DNA of 64,000 bases from contig JANQES010000083.1 of assembly GCA_028278205.1 (NCBI GenBank), positions 1 to 64,000 of the forward strand, written 5' to 3'. Of the stretch, positions 52,353 to 62,100 are shown piece by piece. The notes under the pieces were generated by a model, which saw nothing but the letters and a program-made list of their open reading frames with translations, searched no databases and was not told the DNA's origin. A program made the position numbers and the translations under genes. Positions within the stretch are counted from its first letter, which is position 1, and each line of letters starts with the position of its first letter. Source of the DNA: Rhodothermales bacterium. Its GTDB lineage: Bacteria; Bacteroidota; Rhodothermia; Rhodothermales; Bin80.

Positions 52353-53195
52353 ATGGACGCCCTGATCGAGTATTTCTCCAACATGCCGACGACGCATCGC
52401 ACGCTTTTGCTGGTGGGCGGGCTTACGGTGTTCTGGCTGATCGAAAGCGCGGTGCCGCTTTTTTCATTTAAGTACAACAAATGGAAGCATGCCGGCATCA
52501 ATATTTTCTTTACGCTTACCACGGTGCTGGTCAATTTCTCGATGGCCTTTATCCTGGTCAAGACATCCGATTGGGCTGTGGCCAATCAGTTCGGGCTGAT
52601 TCAATGGATCGCGATGCCGGTGTGGCTCTACACTATCGCCGGCTTGCTTTTGTTGGATCTGATCGGGGCCTGGTTTATCCATTTCATCGAGCATCGCGTG
52701 AAGTGGATGTGGCGGTTTCACCTCGTCCATCACACCGATCAAACCGTCGATACGACCACCGCCAACCGGCATCATCCCGGCGAAAGCGTCTTTCGGTTCG
52801 TCTTCACCACGCTGGCGGTGTTGATCATCGGGGCGCCGATGTGGATGATCTTTTTGTATCAAACCCTCTCGGTGGTCCTGACGCAGTTCAACCACGCCAA
52901 CATCACCATGCCGGATTGGCTGGACGATGCCCTCGTCTGGGTCATCTGCACGCCCAACATGCACCGGGTGCATCATCACTACCGCATGCCGTACACAGAC
53001 ACCAACTTCGGCAACATTTTTTCCTTCTGGGATCGGCTCTTCGGCACCTACGTCAAAGTCCAGAACAAAAAGCTCCACTACGGCCTCGACACCCACATGG
53101 GCCACACCGACGCCAACGACGTCATGGGCATGCTCAAGCTCCCCTTCACGCGCTACCGCCCTTCGATTGAATACGAGGAAGAGGAGACGTTGTAA
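52353..53195 (+). CDS. Fatty acid hydroxylase / sterol desaturase family membrane protein
   Basis: 280 residues from the ATG 52353. Four or more membrane helices and the three histidine clusters of the di-iron hydroxylase family: HFIEHRVKWMWRFHLVHHTD, NRHHPGE and NMHRVHHHYRM. The family uses oxygen to hydroxylate or desaturate lipids (carotenoid, sterol, fatty acid). The exact substrate is unclear. It stands as a single gene between two family E repeats. Confidence 0.92.
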   Translation: MDALIEYFSNMPTTHRTLLLVGGLTVFWLIESAVPLFSFKYNKWKHAGINIFFTLTTVLVNFSMAFILVKTSDWAVANQFGLIQWIAMPVWLYTIAGLLLLDLIGAWFIHFIEHRVKWMWRFHLVHHTDQTVDTTTANRHHPGESVFRFVFTTLAVLIIGAPMWMIFLYQTLSVVLTQFNHANITMPDWLDDALVWVICTPNMHRVHHHYRMPYTDTNFGNIFSFWDRLFGTYVKVQNKKLHYGLDTHMGHTDANDVMGMLKLPFTRYRPSIEYEEEETL

Positions 53196-53196
53196 G

Positions 53197-53312
53197 TGCA
53201 ACCGCAGATGAGGGCAGATGGGCGCAGATGGACGCGGATAGGGCTGAGGGCCGTGTTCTTCGCCAATCATCTGCGTCCATCCGCGTTCATCTGCCTTGAT
53301 CTGCGGTTGCAA
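53197..53312. repeat. Hairpin repeat, family E
   Basis: Starts TGCAACCGCAGATGAGG one base after the hydroxylase TAA and ends ATCTGCGGTTGCAA. GCGCAGATGG and ACGCGGAT words form the arms. Confidence 0.9.
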
Positions 53313-53393
53313 AGAAAAAACCTTCGGCATCAGCGAACGATCCTTCTTTAGGAAGGAACCATCTGATCAGGATCTTTTATCATCTTTTGAAAT

Positions 53394-53420
53394 ACAAGTA
53401 ATTATTTTATAATTACTTGT
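53394..53420. promoter_or_regulatory. Inverted repeat upstream of the transglycosylase gene
   Basis: ACAAGTAATTA, loop TTTTA, TAATTACTTGT: 11-bp perfect arms, followed at once by AACAAGTA, giving a second overlapping TACTTG-TAA-CAAGTA dyad. It is AT-rich and 94 bp before the gene; an operator is more likely than a terminator. The rest of 53313-53513 shows nothing. Confidence 0.5.
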
Positions 53421-53513
53421 AACAAGTAGTAGTTGTGTATTCGTACTAAGTTGGCGTAGGTTTTGGGATAAAGAAGCGCAATTCCGTCTTTCGTTCATCC
53501 AACGTTCAGGGCT

Positions 53514-55562
53514 ATGACGTGTACTACTGCATCCCGGTTTTGCCCCGCTGAGAGGCCGCGTATCCATTGGAGGCCGTGGCCGGCGCTGTGGATCGCAGCG
53601 ATGTTGCTGTTGACCTCCTGCGGCATGTTTTCGAAGACGGTGTCGCCTGAGGGGGAGGAGCCGCCGAGGGCAGATCAAGAACTGGCGCTGAAGGCCGACA
53701 TCTACGACGCCATGGCGCGCTTGAGCCGGGCGCAGGCCGAAGCCGACGCCGAAGCCGCCGAAGCCGCGCTCGATGACGCGATGAGCAGCCTGGAGCAACT
53801 CCACGAGGTCTCCGGCGGGCTTCGCGACGCTGAAGGGCGCGAACTCTATCGCTCCGTCATCACCGCCTACGAGCAATATTACGGCGTCACCCACGCGCTA
53901 CGCCTGGAACACGACGAAATCTATTCGTACCGCGACGAGATGTTTGCCGAGATGAACGAGGTCTCGGATCCGTTGAGCGAAGATGTAACGACCTTGCCGG
54001 AACTGGGGCCGGTGCAGACGACGATCCCCCTGGAGAAAAATCACCTCGTCGAGCAAAGTATTCAATACCTGCTGCGCTCGCCCGAAAAGCACCTCTATAA
54101 CTGGATCGCCCGGTCGGCGACGTATTTCCCGCTGTTCGAGCAGACCTTTCGCGAAGAGGGGATTCCCGACGAGTTGAAGTATCTGTCGATGATCGAGAGT
54201 GCGCTCTTGCCACGGGCCGTCAGCCATGCCGGCGCTGGCGGGCTCTGGCAGTTCATGCCGGCTACCGGGCGCGACTTCGGCCTGACCCGCACCACCTGGA
54301 TCGACGAACGCTTCGATCCCGTGAAGTCGACGCGGGCGGCGGCGAAGTATCTCAAACAGTTGCACCGGCAGTTCGACGACTGGTACCTCGCGCTGGCCGC
54401 CTACAACTCCGGCCAGGGACGCGTTGCCCGCGCGCTACGCAGCCACGGCCAGGGCGCTTCGTTCTGGGACATCTACGACGCCTTGCCGCGCGAGACGCGC
54501 AACTACGTGCCGATGTTCATCGCCACGACGACGATCTTGACCAACCCGCAGGCTTTCAACCTGCCCCGAATCGATCCGGGGCCGAAGTATGTCTATGACG
54601 TAGAGCGGGTCGAGGGTATGATAGACCTGCGTGTGATCGCTGATCTGGCCGGCACCGACGTCGAGACCATCCGCCGGCTCAATCCCGAAATCCGCCATGG
54701 CACGACGCCGCCGACGCGGGGCGGCTACGACTTGAAGGTGCCGGAGGGCAGCGGGCAACGCTTTGCCCAGGCCTACGCGGCCTTGCCCGACGACCAGAAA
54801 CGCAGCCAGAGCGAGTACGTCGTCCGGCGCGGCGATAACCTGACGACGATTGCCCGGCGCCACGGCACGACGGTGGCGGCCCTGCGCGAAGCCAACGGCA
54901 TCCGGGGCTCGACCATCCATCCGGGCCAGCGGTTGTACGTGCCGGTGCCCTATAACGGCAGTGCAAACTTTGCCTCTTCGTCCTCGCGGAGCAGTGCGCC
55001 GGTTCGCTATGCGTCGGACACCGGGCGCGCGCCGGCGGCTTCGTCTTCCAACACCAGTTCGCGGGTGACGTATAAAGTGCGCCGGGGCGATAACCTGACT
55101 AAGATCGCCAACAAGTACGGTGTGCGTGTGGCCGACATCAAAGGCTGGAACGACCTCTCCGGCGACCGCATCCGCTCGGGTCAACGCCTGACGATCTATC
55201 CCGGCCAGGCCGGCACGGGCAGCGGCGCCTCGCGCATTACGTACAAAGTGCGTCGGGGCGATAACCTGACCAAGATCGCCAACAAGTACGGCGTGCGCGT
55301 CTCGGACATCAAAGGCTGGAACGACCTCTCCGGCGACCGCATCCGTCGAGGCCAGCGCCTGACGATCTACAGCGGCGGCGGCGGGGCGTCTTCGTCCGGC
55401 AGCAAACGATGGGTGGCGTATTACGTCAAGAAAGGGGACAACCTGACCAAGATTGCCAACCGCGTCGGCGCGTCGGTCGCGGATGTGCGTAAGTGGAACG
55501 ATTTGAAAAACGACCGCCTGCGCGTCGGGCAGAAACTTGCGGTCTATACGGCGCGGCTATAG
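53514..55562 (+). CDS. Lipoprotein lytic transglycosylase with four LysM domains (MltD-like)
   Basis: 682 residues. Lipoprotein signal with lipobox LLLTSC (Cys36). An SLT domain: catalytic Glu in YLSMIESALLPRAVS, then GLWQFMPATGRDFG and LALAAYNSGQGRVARAL. A degenerate LysM-like stretch and four clear LysM modules follow, each with the RRGDNLT-type start (KKGDNLT in the last): EYVVRRGDNLTTIARR, two VRRGDNLTKIANKYGVR copies and YYVKKGDNLTKIANR. The second and third are nearly identical even in DNA. It cleaves peptidoglycan, forming anhydromuropeptides. It lies before the FHA-PP2C-RodA/PBP group. Confidence 0.94.
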   Translation: MTCTTASRFCPAERPRIHWRPWPALWIAAMLLLTSCGMFSKTVSPEGEEPPRADQELALKADIYDAMARLSRAQAEADAEAAEAALDDAMSSLEQLHEVSGGLRDAEGRELYRSVITAYEQYYGVTHALRLEHDEIYSYRDEMFAEMNEVSDPLSEDVTTLPELGPVQTTIPLEKNHLVEQSIQYLLRSPEKHLYNWIARSATYFPLFEQTFREEGIPDELKYLSMIESALLPRAVSHAGAGGLWQFMPATGRDFGLTRTTWIDERFDPVKSTRAAAKYLKQLHRQFDDWYLALAAYNSGQGRVARALRSHGQGASFWDIYDALPRETRNYVPMFIATTTILTNPQAFNLPRIDPGPKYVYDVERVEGMIDLRVIADLAGTDVETIRRLNPEIRHGTTPPTRGGYDLKVPEGSGQRFAQAYAALPDDQKRSQSEYVVRRGDNLTTIARRHGTTVAALREANGIRGSTIHPGQRLYVPVPYNGSANFASSSSRSSAPVRYASDTGRAPAASSSNTSSRVTYKVRRGDNLTKIANKYGVRVADIKGWNDLSGDRIRSGQRLTIYPGQAGTGSGASRITYKVRRGDNLTKIANKYGVRVSDIKGWNDLSGDRIRRGQRLTIYSGGGGASSSGSKRWVAYYVKKGDNLTKIANRVGASVADVRKWNDLKNDRLRVGQKLAVYTARL

Positions 55563-56080
55563 GAGCGGCGGGATAACGTGTTGCGGTATTATGACCATGG
55601 CCTTTTAACCAAGCCGAGGCGTTAGTCACTGGTCATTAGTCACTGGTCATTAGTGAAAGAAAACCAATGACCAGTGACCAATGACCCATGACCGACGCCG
55701 GGCGCTCGGCGAAGCGCGCCGCAGAAAAATACTGCAACCCTTCGTTCTTCTACATAAATGTTCGGAGCCGGGGCGGCGCAGGGGTGGGCTGCGCCGAGCG
55801 GTTCATTCGTATTGCGTGTTGCGTGGTGCGTGTTGTGTAACACCGCCTCCGTCGCACAGGACGTATCACGCAGCATGCAGTACGATTTTGTTGATGCCTG
55901 GAATAAGGGAGAGGGATGCTTTGACGTTGTGCCCGGCTTGACGGTCGGTTAGGTCATGAGTCATGGGTCATGAGTCACGGGTTTTTCACTCATGACCCAT
56001 GACCCGTGACTCATGACTAAGAAGGGAAACCGTGCAGGACGACCAGCGACGTTATTCGATCTGGCATAGACCTCAAAAAA
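55563..56080. other. Intergenic region with two family A hairpins
   Basis: Contains family A hairpins at 55622-55693 and 55952-56018 and GCGTGTTGCGTGGTGCG-type words near 55810 whose partial reverse complement lies near 55865. A 64-codon ORF at 55758-55952 has no coding-like character. Presumably the promoter of the FHA operon lies here, but none was recognised. Confidence 0.55.
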
Positions 56081-57148
56081 ATGACCGAAAAAAAACGCCC
56101 ATCGGCGAAGAACATCCTCATCGGCGTCGTGCAGGCGATGATCGATGCGCAGGAGCCGCTGGATGAAGACCTGGCGCTCGTGCCGGCGCATTACGAGGTG
56201 TACATCCATCCGAGGGCGTACCAGGAATTGCAATCGCTGATGCCGCGCATCAAAGAGCAGGTGCGCAAGCGGCTCGACGAAGAACTCGAACGCCTCAACA
56301 GCCGGCGCGCGGGCGGGCAGGGCTTCTTCAAACGCCTGCTTTTCCCGCTGACACGCCTGCTCTTTGCCGACCGCTATTTCCATCAAGAGGTGGGATCGAG
56401 CACCTACGAACGGTCGGGCGAAGCCTGGCGCATCGAGTTTAGCGTTACCGCCGAGCCGGATGCCGAGATCGATTACCTGATGGTCGAGTCGGATTTCGGG
56501 ATTCAGAAGCAGCCGGTCTACAAAGGGCGGCCTACCATCAACATCCGGCGGCGCACGACGCGGCTGCCCGATGGACGTTTCGAGACGGTCATCAGCGCCA
56601 AACGGCCTACGCCGGCGCCGGGCCAGAGTCCCCCGCGAAGCCGCGAGCAAGGCCGGAGCACAGGCCCCAATCCGGGCCGCCAGAGAAGCCCCGGTCCAGA
56701 GCGTGGATCGGGCCGCGAACGAGGTCGCGATGCCGGGCGCGGGGGGAGCCGCGAAGGAGGGCGGGCCACGTATGCGCCCACTCCGGCGGTGCCGGCGGCA
56801 GACGTGCTGGCCCGCCTCAGCTACGAAGACAACAGCGGACGCCACATCTACTACATGCGCAAAGAGGAGATCATCATCGGGCGCCGCGACGATCCCGCCC
56901 ACGCGCTCGACGTGGCCTTCCACACGCGGCCCGACGTCTCGCGCGAGCACCTGTGCATCCGGCACGACGCCCGGAGCGGGCGCTTCTCGGTCAAAGACCT
57001 CAGCCAGTACGGCTCTACGCTCAACGGCAAGCGGCTCAGGCCGAGTCTGGGCCCCAACAACGAAGATCTCGACGTGTGGCATCCGTTGCCGCCGACCGCC
57101 GAGATCGGCCTCGCCAACATCGTTTTCATCGAATTCGAAGCCCTGTAG
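56081..57148 (+). CDS. DUF3662-FHA domain protein (FhaA-like)
   Basis: 355 residues. An N-terminal DUF3662/FhaA region covers about 15-165 (LVPAHYEVYIHPRAYQELQS, FSVTAEPDAEIDYLMVES). A basic, Pro/Gly/Arg-rich linker spans about 190-245. A C-terminal FHA domain carries the phosphothreonine-binding motifs (EEIIIGRRDD, RPDVSREHLCIRHD, FSVKDLSQYGSTLNGKRL). FHA proteins dock onto phosphorylated partners, and actinobacterial FhaA regulates lipid-II flippase and wall synthesis. Followed by a membrane peptide, PP2C and RodA-PBP, it matches that cluster, though no Ser/Thr kinase is present in the window. Confidence 0.9.
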   Translation: MTEKKRPSAKNILIGVVQAMIDAQEPLDEDLALVPAHYEVYIHPRAYQELQSLMPRIKEQVRKRLDEELERLNSRRAGGQGFFKRLLFPLTRLLFADRYFHQEVGSSTYERSGEAWRIEFSVTAEPDAEIDYLMVESDFGIQKQPVYKGRPTINIRRRTTRLPDGRFETVISAKRPTPAPGQSPPRSREQGRSTGPNPGRQRSPGPERGSGRERGRDAGRGGSREGGRATYAPTPAVPAADVLARLSYEDNSGRHIYYMRKEEIIIGRRDDPAHALDVAFHTRPDVSREHLCIRHDARSGRFSVKDLSQYGSTLNGKRLRPSLGPNNEDLDVWHPLPPTAEIGLANIVFIEFEAL

Positions 57149-57150
57149 CC

Positions 57151-57246
57151 ATGTTGACGCTCGGTAATTATCTGTTCCTGATTCTCCTGCTGGCCCTCAC
57201 CGTGCGGCTTCTTCAGATGACATTCGCCGGAAGGACATCGCGGTGA
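57151..57246 (+). CDS. 31-residue membrane peptide in the FhaB position
   Basis: ATG 57151 is 2 nt after the FHA gene's TAG. The product, MLTLGNYLFLILLLALTVRL then LQMTFAGRTSR, is one hydrophobic helix with a basic end. A family M hairpin starts directly after its TGA, the usual mark of a true gene end here. In actinobacterial clusters this slot holds FhaB, an FHA protein whose N-terminus is a single membrane helix. This may be a reduced equivalent. Confidence 0.5.
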   Translation: MLTLGNYLFLILLLALTVRLLQMTFAGRTSR

Positions 57247-57421
57247 GAAAGGGAGAGAGAGGGAGAAAGGGTGAGAGGGGGAGAGGGAGATTTCGGCAGT
57301 TGATGAAAGATAGATCGTGATCGTATAGGGCGGCTGTGCAAGGCTGGGCCTTTGCTATCCGCGATCTCCTTGATCATCAAACCTGCTCCCTTTCCCCCAT
57401 ACTCCCTCTCCCCCTTTCCTT
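57247..57421. repeat. Hairpin repeat, family M (GGGAGAGAGAGGGAG words)
   Basis: The purine-rich left arm (57247-57290) begins right after the small peptide's TGA. The pyrimidine-rich right arm (57383-57421) precedes the PP2C start by 22 nt. The middle (57291-57382) has no recognised feature. Confidence 0.85.
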
Positions 57422-57443
57422 CAGTATCCCGCGCTCAAAAACT

Positions 57444-59111
57444 ATGAGCACCTTAGTGTTGAAAGCATATGGCGCCACCGACGTGGGACGGCAGCGGACG
57501 AGCAATGAAGATTGCTTCTTCTGCGATCCGGAGCGCGGCATCTTCGTCGTCATCGACGGGTTGGGGGGCTATGCAGCCGGCGAGGTAGCCGCTCGCCTGG
57601 CGTGCGACTTCGTTAGCCGGGGGCTGGCGCAGACGGAGGGTACCGCCACGGAGCGGTTGCGCGTGGCCATCACCGAGGCCAACAACGCCATCTATCAGCA
57701 CGGCCAGGCCAACTCCGAACAGCGCGGCATGGCCTGTGTCCTGACCGCCGCCCTCATCGAAGACGGGCAGGTGACCGTCGGCCACGTCGGCGACACCCGG
57801 CTCTACGAAGTTCGCCGCGACGGCATCCGCAAGATCACCCGCGACCACTCGCCCGTGGGGCTGCGCGAAGACATCGGCGACCTGAGCGAGTTCGAGGCGA
57901 TGAACCATCCGCGCCGCAGCGAAATCCTGCGCGACCTCGGCTCGGAACGCCATAGCCCCAACGACGAACATTTTATCGACATCTACCAGTTCGACTGGGC
58001 CGAAGACAGCGCCCTCTTACTCTGCTCCGACGGCCTGACCGACCTGGCGCCCAAAGGCGCCATCCATCAGATCTTGATCGACCATGCGGGCGATCCGGAA
58101 AAGGGGGTACAGACCCTGGTCGAGTTGGCCAACGAGATGGGCGGCGTGGATAACGTCACCGTCTTGATTGTGGAAGGGCCGGCGTTCCGGCAGCCGCTGC
58201 CCAAGGAGCCTGCCGAGCAGTTTGCCGCGCCGGAGCCGCCCGAAAAAGCCGCCGCCGCGCCGCCGGATCGCGCGCCGCGCTTGCTGCGCAGCCGGGTCGC
58301 TTTTTTTGCTTATGGATGGCTTGTCGGCTGTTTGCTGTCGGTGGCGCCGCTGGTGCTGGTTTATCAGGTGTTGAACCATCGACTGCCTGATGCAGCGACG
58401 GAGCAGGCCGTCATCCGATCTCCCCAGACCTTACACGTGAGCCCGGACGGCGCCGATGCATTTCGAACCATCAGCGCGGCGCTCGATGCGGCGCAGCCCG
58501 GCGACGTCGTGGCGGTGGCGCCGGGGGTGTATCGCGAGGCCGTCCGGTTGAAAGACAGCGTGGCGGTGGTCGGCCCGGCTTCCGGCGCGGCGGTTTTGCG
58601 GGCCGACGGGCTGGGGGCGAACGATTCGGCGGTGGTGGCGGCGTACGGCGTGCGCGACGCACGGCTTGCCGGGTTCAAGATCGAAGGATTGCCCGGCGAT
58701 GCGCAGCCCGCCGTGGGCATCCACCTGCGCGACGCCGCCGTCGAAGTGGTCGATGTAGAGGTCAGCGGGGCGCGTCTGGCCGGGGTGCTCATCGAGGGCG
58801 CCTCGGAGGCCGTCTTGCGGGCCAACCTGATCGTAGATAACCCCGGCAGCGGGGTGTATGTGCGCGGGGTCGAAGCGCGGCCTCGCCTCGTCCAGAACGT
58901 CATCAGTCGTAACGGCGCTGCTCGCGAAGCTCCCGGTGTTCTGATCGAAGGCGAGGCGAGGCCGGTGCTTCGGCGCAATGTCATCACGGGCAACGCCGCC
59001 GAAGGCATCCGCCTGGCCAATGCCGACGAAGCGGCCTCCGCCCAGTTCCGTCAACAAAACTTCTTCCTCGTCAACGGCGAAGGCAACGCCGGACGATCTA
59101 TCCAATTTTAG
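57444..59111 (+). CDS. PP2C-type phosphatase fused to a right-handed beta-helix
   Basis: 555 residues from ATG 57444. Residues 1-250 are PP2C (PPM): metal site in SNEDCFFC, DGLGGYAAGEVAA, VTVGHVGDTRLYEVRRD, LLLCSDGLTDLAP and GGVDNVTVLIV. After a linker a single membrane helix (FFAYGWLVGCLLSVAPLVLV) places the C-terminus outside the cytoplasm. That part (330-555) is a parallel beta-helix/DUF1565 domain (GADAFRTISAALDAAQPGDV, VVDVEVSGARLAGVLIEG). PstP in actinobacteria has PP2C plus a membrane helix but ends there, so the external carbohydrate-binding-like helix is unusual. It dephosphorylates Ser/Thr, presumably of the wall machinery. Confidence 0.92.
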   Translation: MSTLVLKAYGATDVGRQRTSNEDCFFCDPERGIFVVIDGLGGYAAGEVAARLACDFVSRGLAQTEGTATERLRVAITEANNAIYQHGQANSEQRGMACVLTAALIEDGQVTVGHVGDTRLYEVRRDGIRKITRDHSPVGLREDIGDLSEFEAMNHPRRSEILRDLGSERHSPNDEHFIDIYQFDWAEDSALLLCSDGLTDLAPKGAIHQILIDHAGDPEKGVQTLVELANEMGGVDNVTVLIVEGPAFRQPLPKEPAEQFAAPEPPEKAAAAPPDRAPRLLRSRVAFFAYGWLVGCLLSVAPLVLVYQVLNHRLPDAATEQAVIRSPQTLHVSPDGADAFRTISAALDAAQPGDVVAVAPGVYREAVRLKDSVAVVGPASGAAVLRADGLGANDSAVVAAYGVRDARLAGFKIEGLPGDAQPAVGIHLRDAAVEVVDVEVSGARLAGVLIEGASEAVLRANLIVDNPGSGVYVRGVEARPRLVQNVISRNGAAREAPGVLIEGEARPVLRRNVITGNAAEGIRLANADEAASAQFRQQNFFLVNGEGNAGRSIQF

Positions 59112-59140
59112 TTTTTTAGAATCGGCGAGCCGATTTTAAA
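59112..59140. terminator. Terminator-like hairpin after the PP2C gene
   Basis: AATCGGC-GA-GCCGATT stem, flanked by TTTTTTAG before and TTAAAA after, immediately after the PP2C stop. Symmetrical A/T flanks suggest function in either direction. Confidence 0.7.
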
Positions 59141-59178
59141 ACACCGCGTTTTATACCCCATTGAAACGACGGTAAAAC

Positions 59179-62100
59179 ATGGCGATACGGACAGAAATCG
59201 ATACTGCAGAACGGCAGGTTTTACGCACGCGGATGCACGAGCGGCGGTGGCTTTTGGCCGCCTCCGCCATCGTCTTGTGGGGCTTGCTGCTCACCTACAA
59301 AGCCAAAACCCGCGCCTTCGCCGACGTCCGCGCGTTGATCGACGAAAAAGAGATCGTCAACCTCGGCGCCCTCGAAAGCAGCCGCGACCTGATTCCGGTT
59401 TTTGCAGCTATTTATCCCGATCCCGAAGATCAAGAAGTCGCTGCGACGCATACCTATGCGCGGGTGCTCGACCGGCGCGCGGGCAGCCTGTTTTCCCAAT
59501 CGCTGCCCAACGTCGGCCAGCTTAACACATCAGCGTTTGCGCTGCCGGCGTTCAAGGCCGAGGCGGGCGGGCCCCTGTTCGAAGAACGCCTGACCGCCTC
59601 GCGCGCCCGGCTCGGTATGGATCCCGACGGGCTGCCCGTTCCGCCGGACACCACCGCCGGGAAATCGCTTGAGGCCGGCGGTCCTCATCAGATCACCGGC
59701 TGCGTCCTCACCAAAAACGGTCTGCCAATGCCCGGCGTGACGGTGGCGCTGCGGGGCAACCGCGTCGCGCAGACCGAGACGGGCGCCGATGGCTGTTATC
59801 GGTTCGGCGGGCTGGCCGAGGGCGATACCGTAGCCGTGCGCCCGGTGCGGCGGTATAATGCGTTTACCGGGCAAGCCGTCGTCATCGCAGGGGGCGATGT
59901 GCAGCGCGATTTCAGGGCGAGCGAACATCGGGTGAATCTCGTCGGCGGGGCGGCGGCGTTGCAGAAATTGAAGCCCAAGCTCGTCGTGCGGTCGCCGGGG
60001 GCGTATGCGCGCGCGTTCTGGGTGCTGGTGCTGGTTTATCTGGCGGCCATCTATGGCGTGCATGTGTTCTGGTTTCGCCGCCGCTTCGGGGGCGATGCCG
60101 TGCTGCTGCCGATTGTGCATCTGCTGACGGGCCTGTCGCTGATGCTGATGTTCAGCCTACCCGATCCGCTGCGCGACATCATGCGGGCGCAGGGGTTCAT
60201 CATCGGCGTGGTGGGCGGATGCCTGATGCTCGGCTTCGTCAGTCAGATCGATTTTCAGCAGAAGCTCTGGCGGCGGCAGCCGTTTCTGTGGCTGGGGCTC
60301 GGCGTGGCGGCGGCGGCGCTGCTCTACCTCTACGGCGCCGGCCCTACCGGCAGCGACGCCAAAGTCAACCTCTTCGTGCCCGTCATCGGAAGCGTCCAGC
60401 CGGTCGAGTTGATCAAGCTGTGCCTGGTGCTTTTCCTGGCCGGCTACTTCGCCCGTAACTGGACGTTTTTGCGCGAACTCCGGCAACGCCGGGGCCTGCC
60501 GCGTTTTCTTAAAAAGGTCGAAGTGCCGCGTATTCGAGACCTGATGCCGGTTGCCGGCGGCATCGCCGTGGCGCTGGCGACGTTTTATCTGTTGAAAGAC
60601 ATGGGACCGGCGCTGGTGGTCGGCTGCACGTTCCTGGTGCTCTACGGCATCGTGCGCAACCGATGGCTGGCCGTGGGGCTGGGCCTGCTGGTGCTGGTAG
60701 GCGGCTTCTGGTTCATCTATCGCTTCCAGGCCGTGCCGATGGTGGCCGGGCGTATCCAGATGCTGCTCTCGCCCTGGGACAACTTCGTCATCGGCGGCGA
60801 GCATCTGGCGCATGCTTACTGGGCGATGGCCACCGGCGGCGCGATGGGGCAGGGCCTCGGCATCGGCAGCCCCAACTACATCCCCACCGCGCACACCGAC
60901 ATGATCTTGCCGGCCCTCGGCGAAGAGTTAGGTTTGTTGGGATTGCTGGCGATTTTTGCCCTCTACGCCGTTTTGCTCTACCGCGCGCTTCAGATTTCGC
61001 TACGCGCCGGGGGGATGTACAGCCTGTTTCTGGGCCTGGGCGTGGCGCTCGTGCTGCTGTTCCAGATCCTGCTCATCGGCGGCGGGGCCTTCGGGCTGAT
61101 GCCGCTCTCCGGCGTGGTGACGCCGTTTCTGAGCTTCGGTAAATCGTCGATGGCCGTCAACGGCATCCTCGTGGGGATGTTGCTGAGCATTTCGGCGAGG
61201 CCGAGCACGGCGGTGCAAGACGAGGCGCAGCAGCACGGTTTCCGGCGTCCGGTGCGCTATCTGATGGCGGCGACGTTCGCGCTGATGGGCGTCATCGTGC
61301 TCAAAGCCACCTACGTGCAAGCCGTCATGGCCGACGACTGGTCGATCCGCCCGGCGCTGATGCTTCGCGGCAGCGGCGAGCGCGCCTACACCTACAACCC
61401 GCGCATCTACGACGCCCGCCGCAGCATCACACGCGGCGCCATCTACGACCGCAACGGCATCCCCCTGGCTACCAGCCGCTGGGACGAACTCGAAGCCGCC
61501 CGCGACACCTACACCGCTCTCAACGTCGATCTCAACGATCTCGACCGGACGCACCTGCGCTATTATCCCTTCGGCGCGCTGACGTTTTACCTGCTGGGCG
61601 ACATCCGCACGCGCGTCAAGTGGGGCGCCGTCAATAGTCTCTATGCCGAGCATGCCTACCTCTCGCACCTTCGCGGCTACAATAACTATCCGCAGCCGGT
61701 CGAGAAACAGAAAGTCAAACACGGCCGGACCGAGCCTATCGTCCGGTATAATTATGCCGAACTGCTGCCGCTCGTCCGCCACGGCACCGAGGATCCGGCG
61801 TCGCGGGTGCTTCTGGGGCGGGATCGCAATCTCCAACTGACCATCGACGCGCGCCTGCAACACCGCGTGGCGCAGATCATGAAGGCGTTGGCGCCGGAAG
61901 GCAAGACCGCCTCCGCCGTTGTCCTCGACGCGGCGCTGGGCGATGTGCTGGCCTCGGTCACGGTGCCTTTGCCGGAGGCGGCGTTCACCGATCCGGCGGC
62001 GGCTCATGGGGATAAAAATGTTTTTGACCGGGGCTTCGGCCACGGCGCCAAGCCGCCCGGCTCGGTCTCGAAGCTCATCACGGCCATGGCTGCGCTCAAC

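Noticed and set aside
55758-55952. 64-codon plus-strand ORF between the transglycosylase and FHA genes
   Set aside because: It runs through GCGTGTTGCGTGGTG repeat words and has no ribosome site or recognisable sequence.
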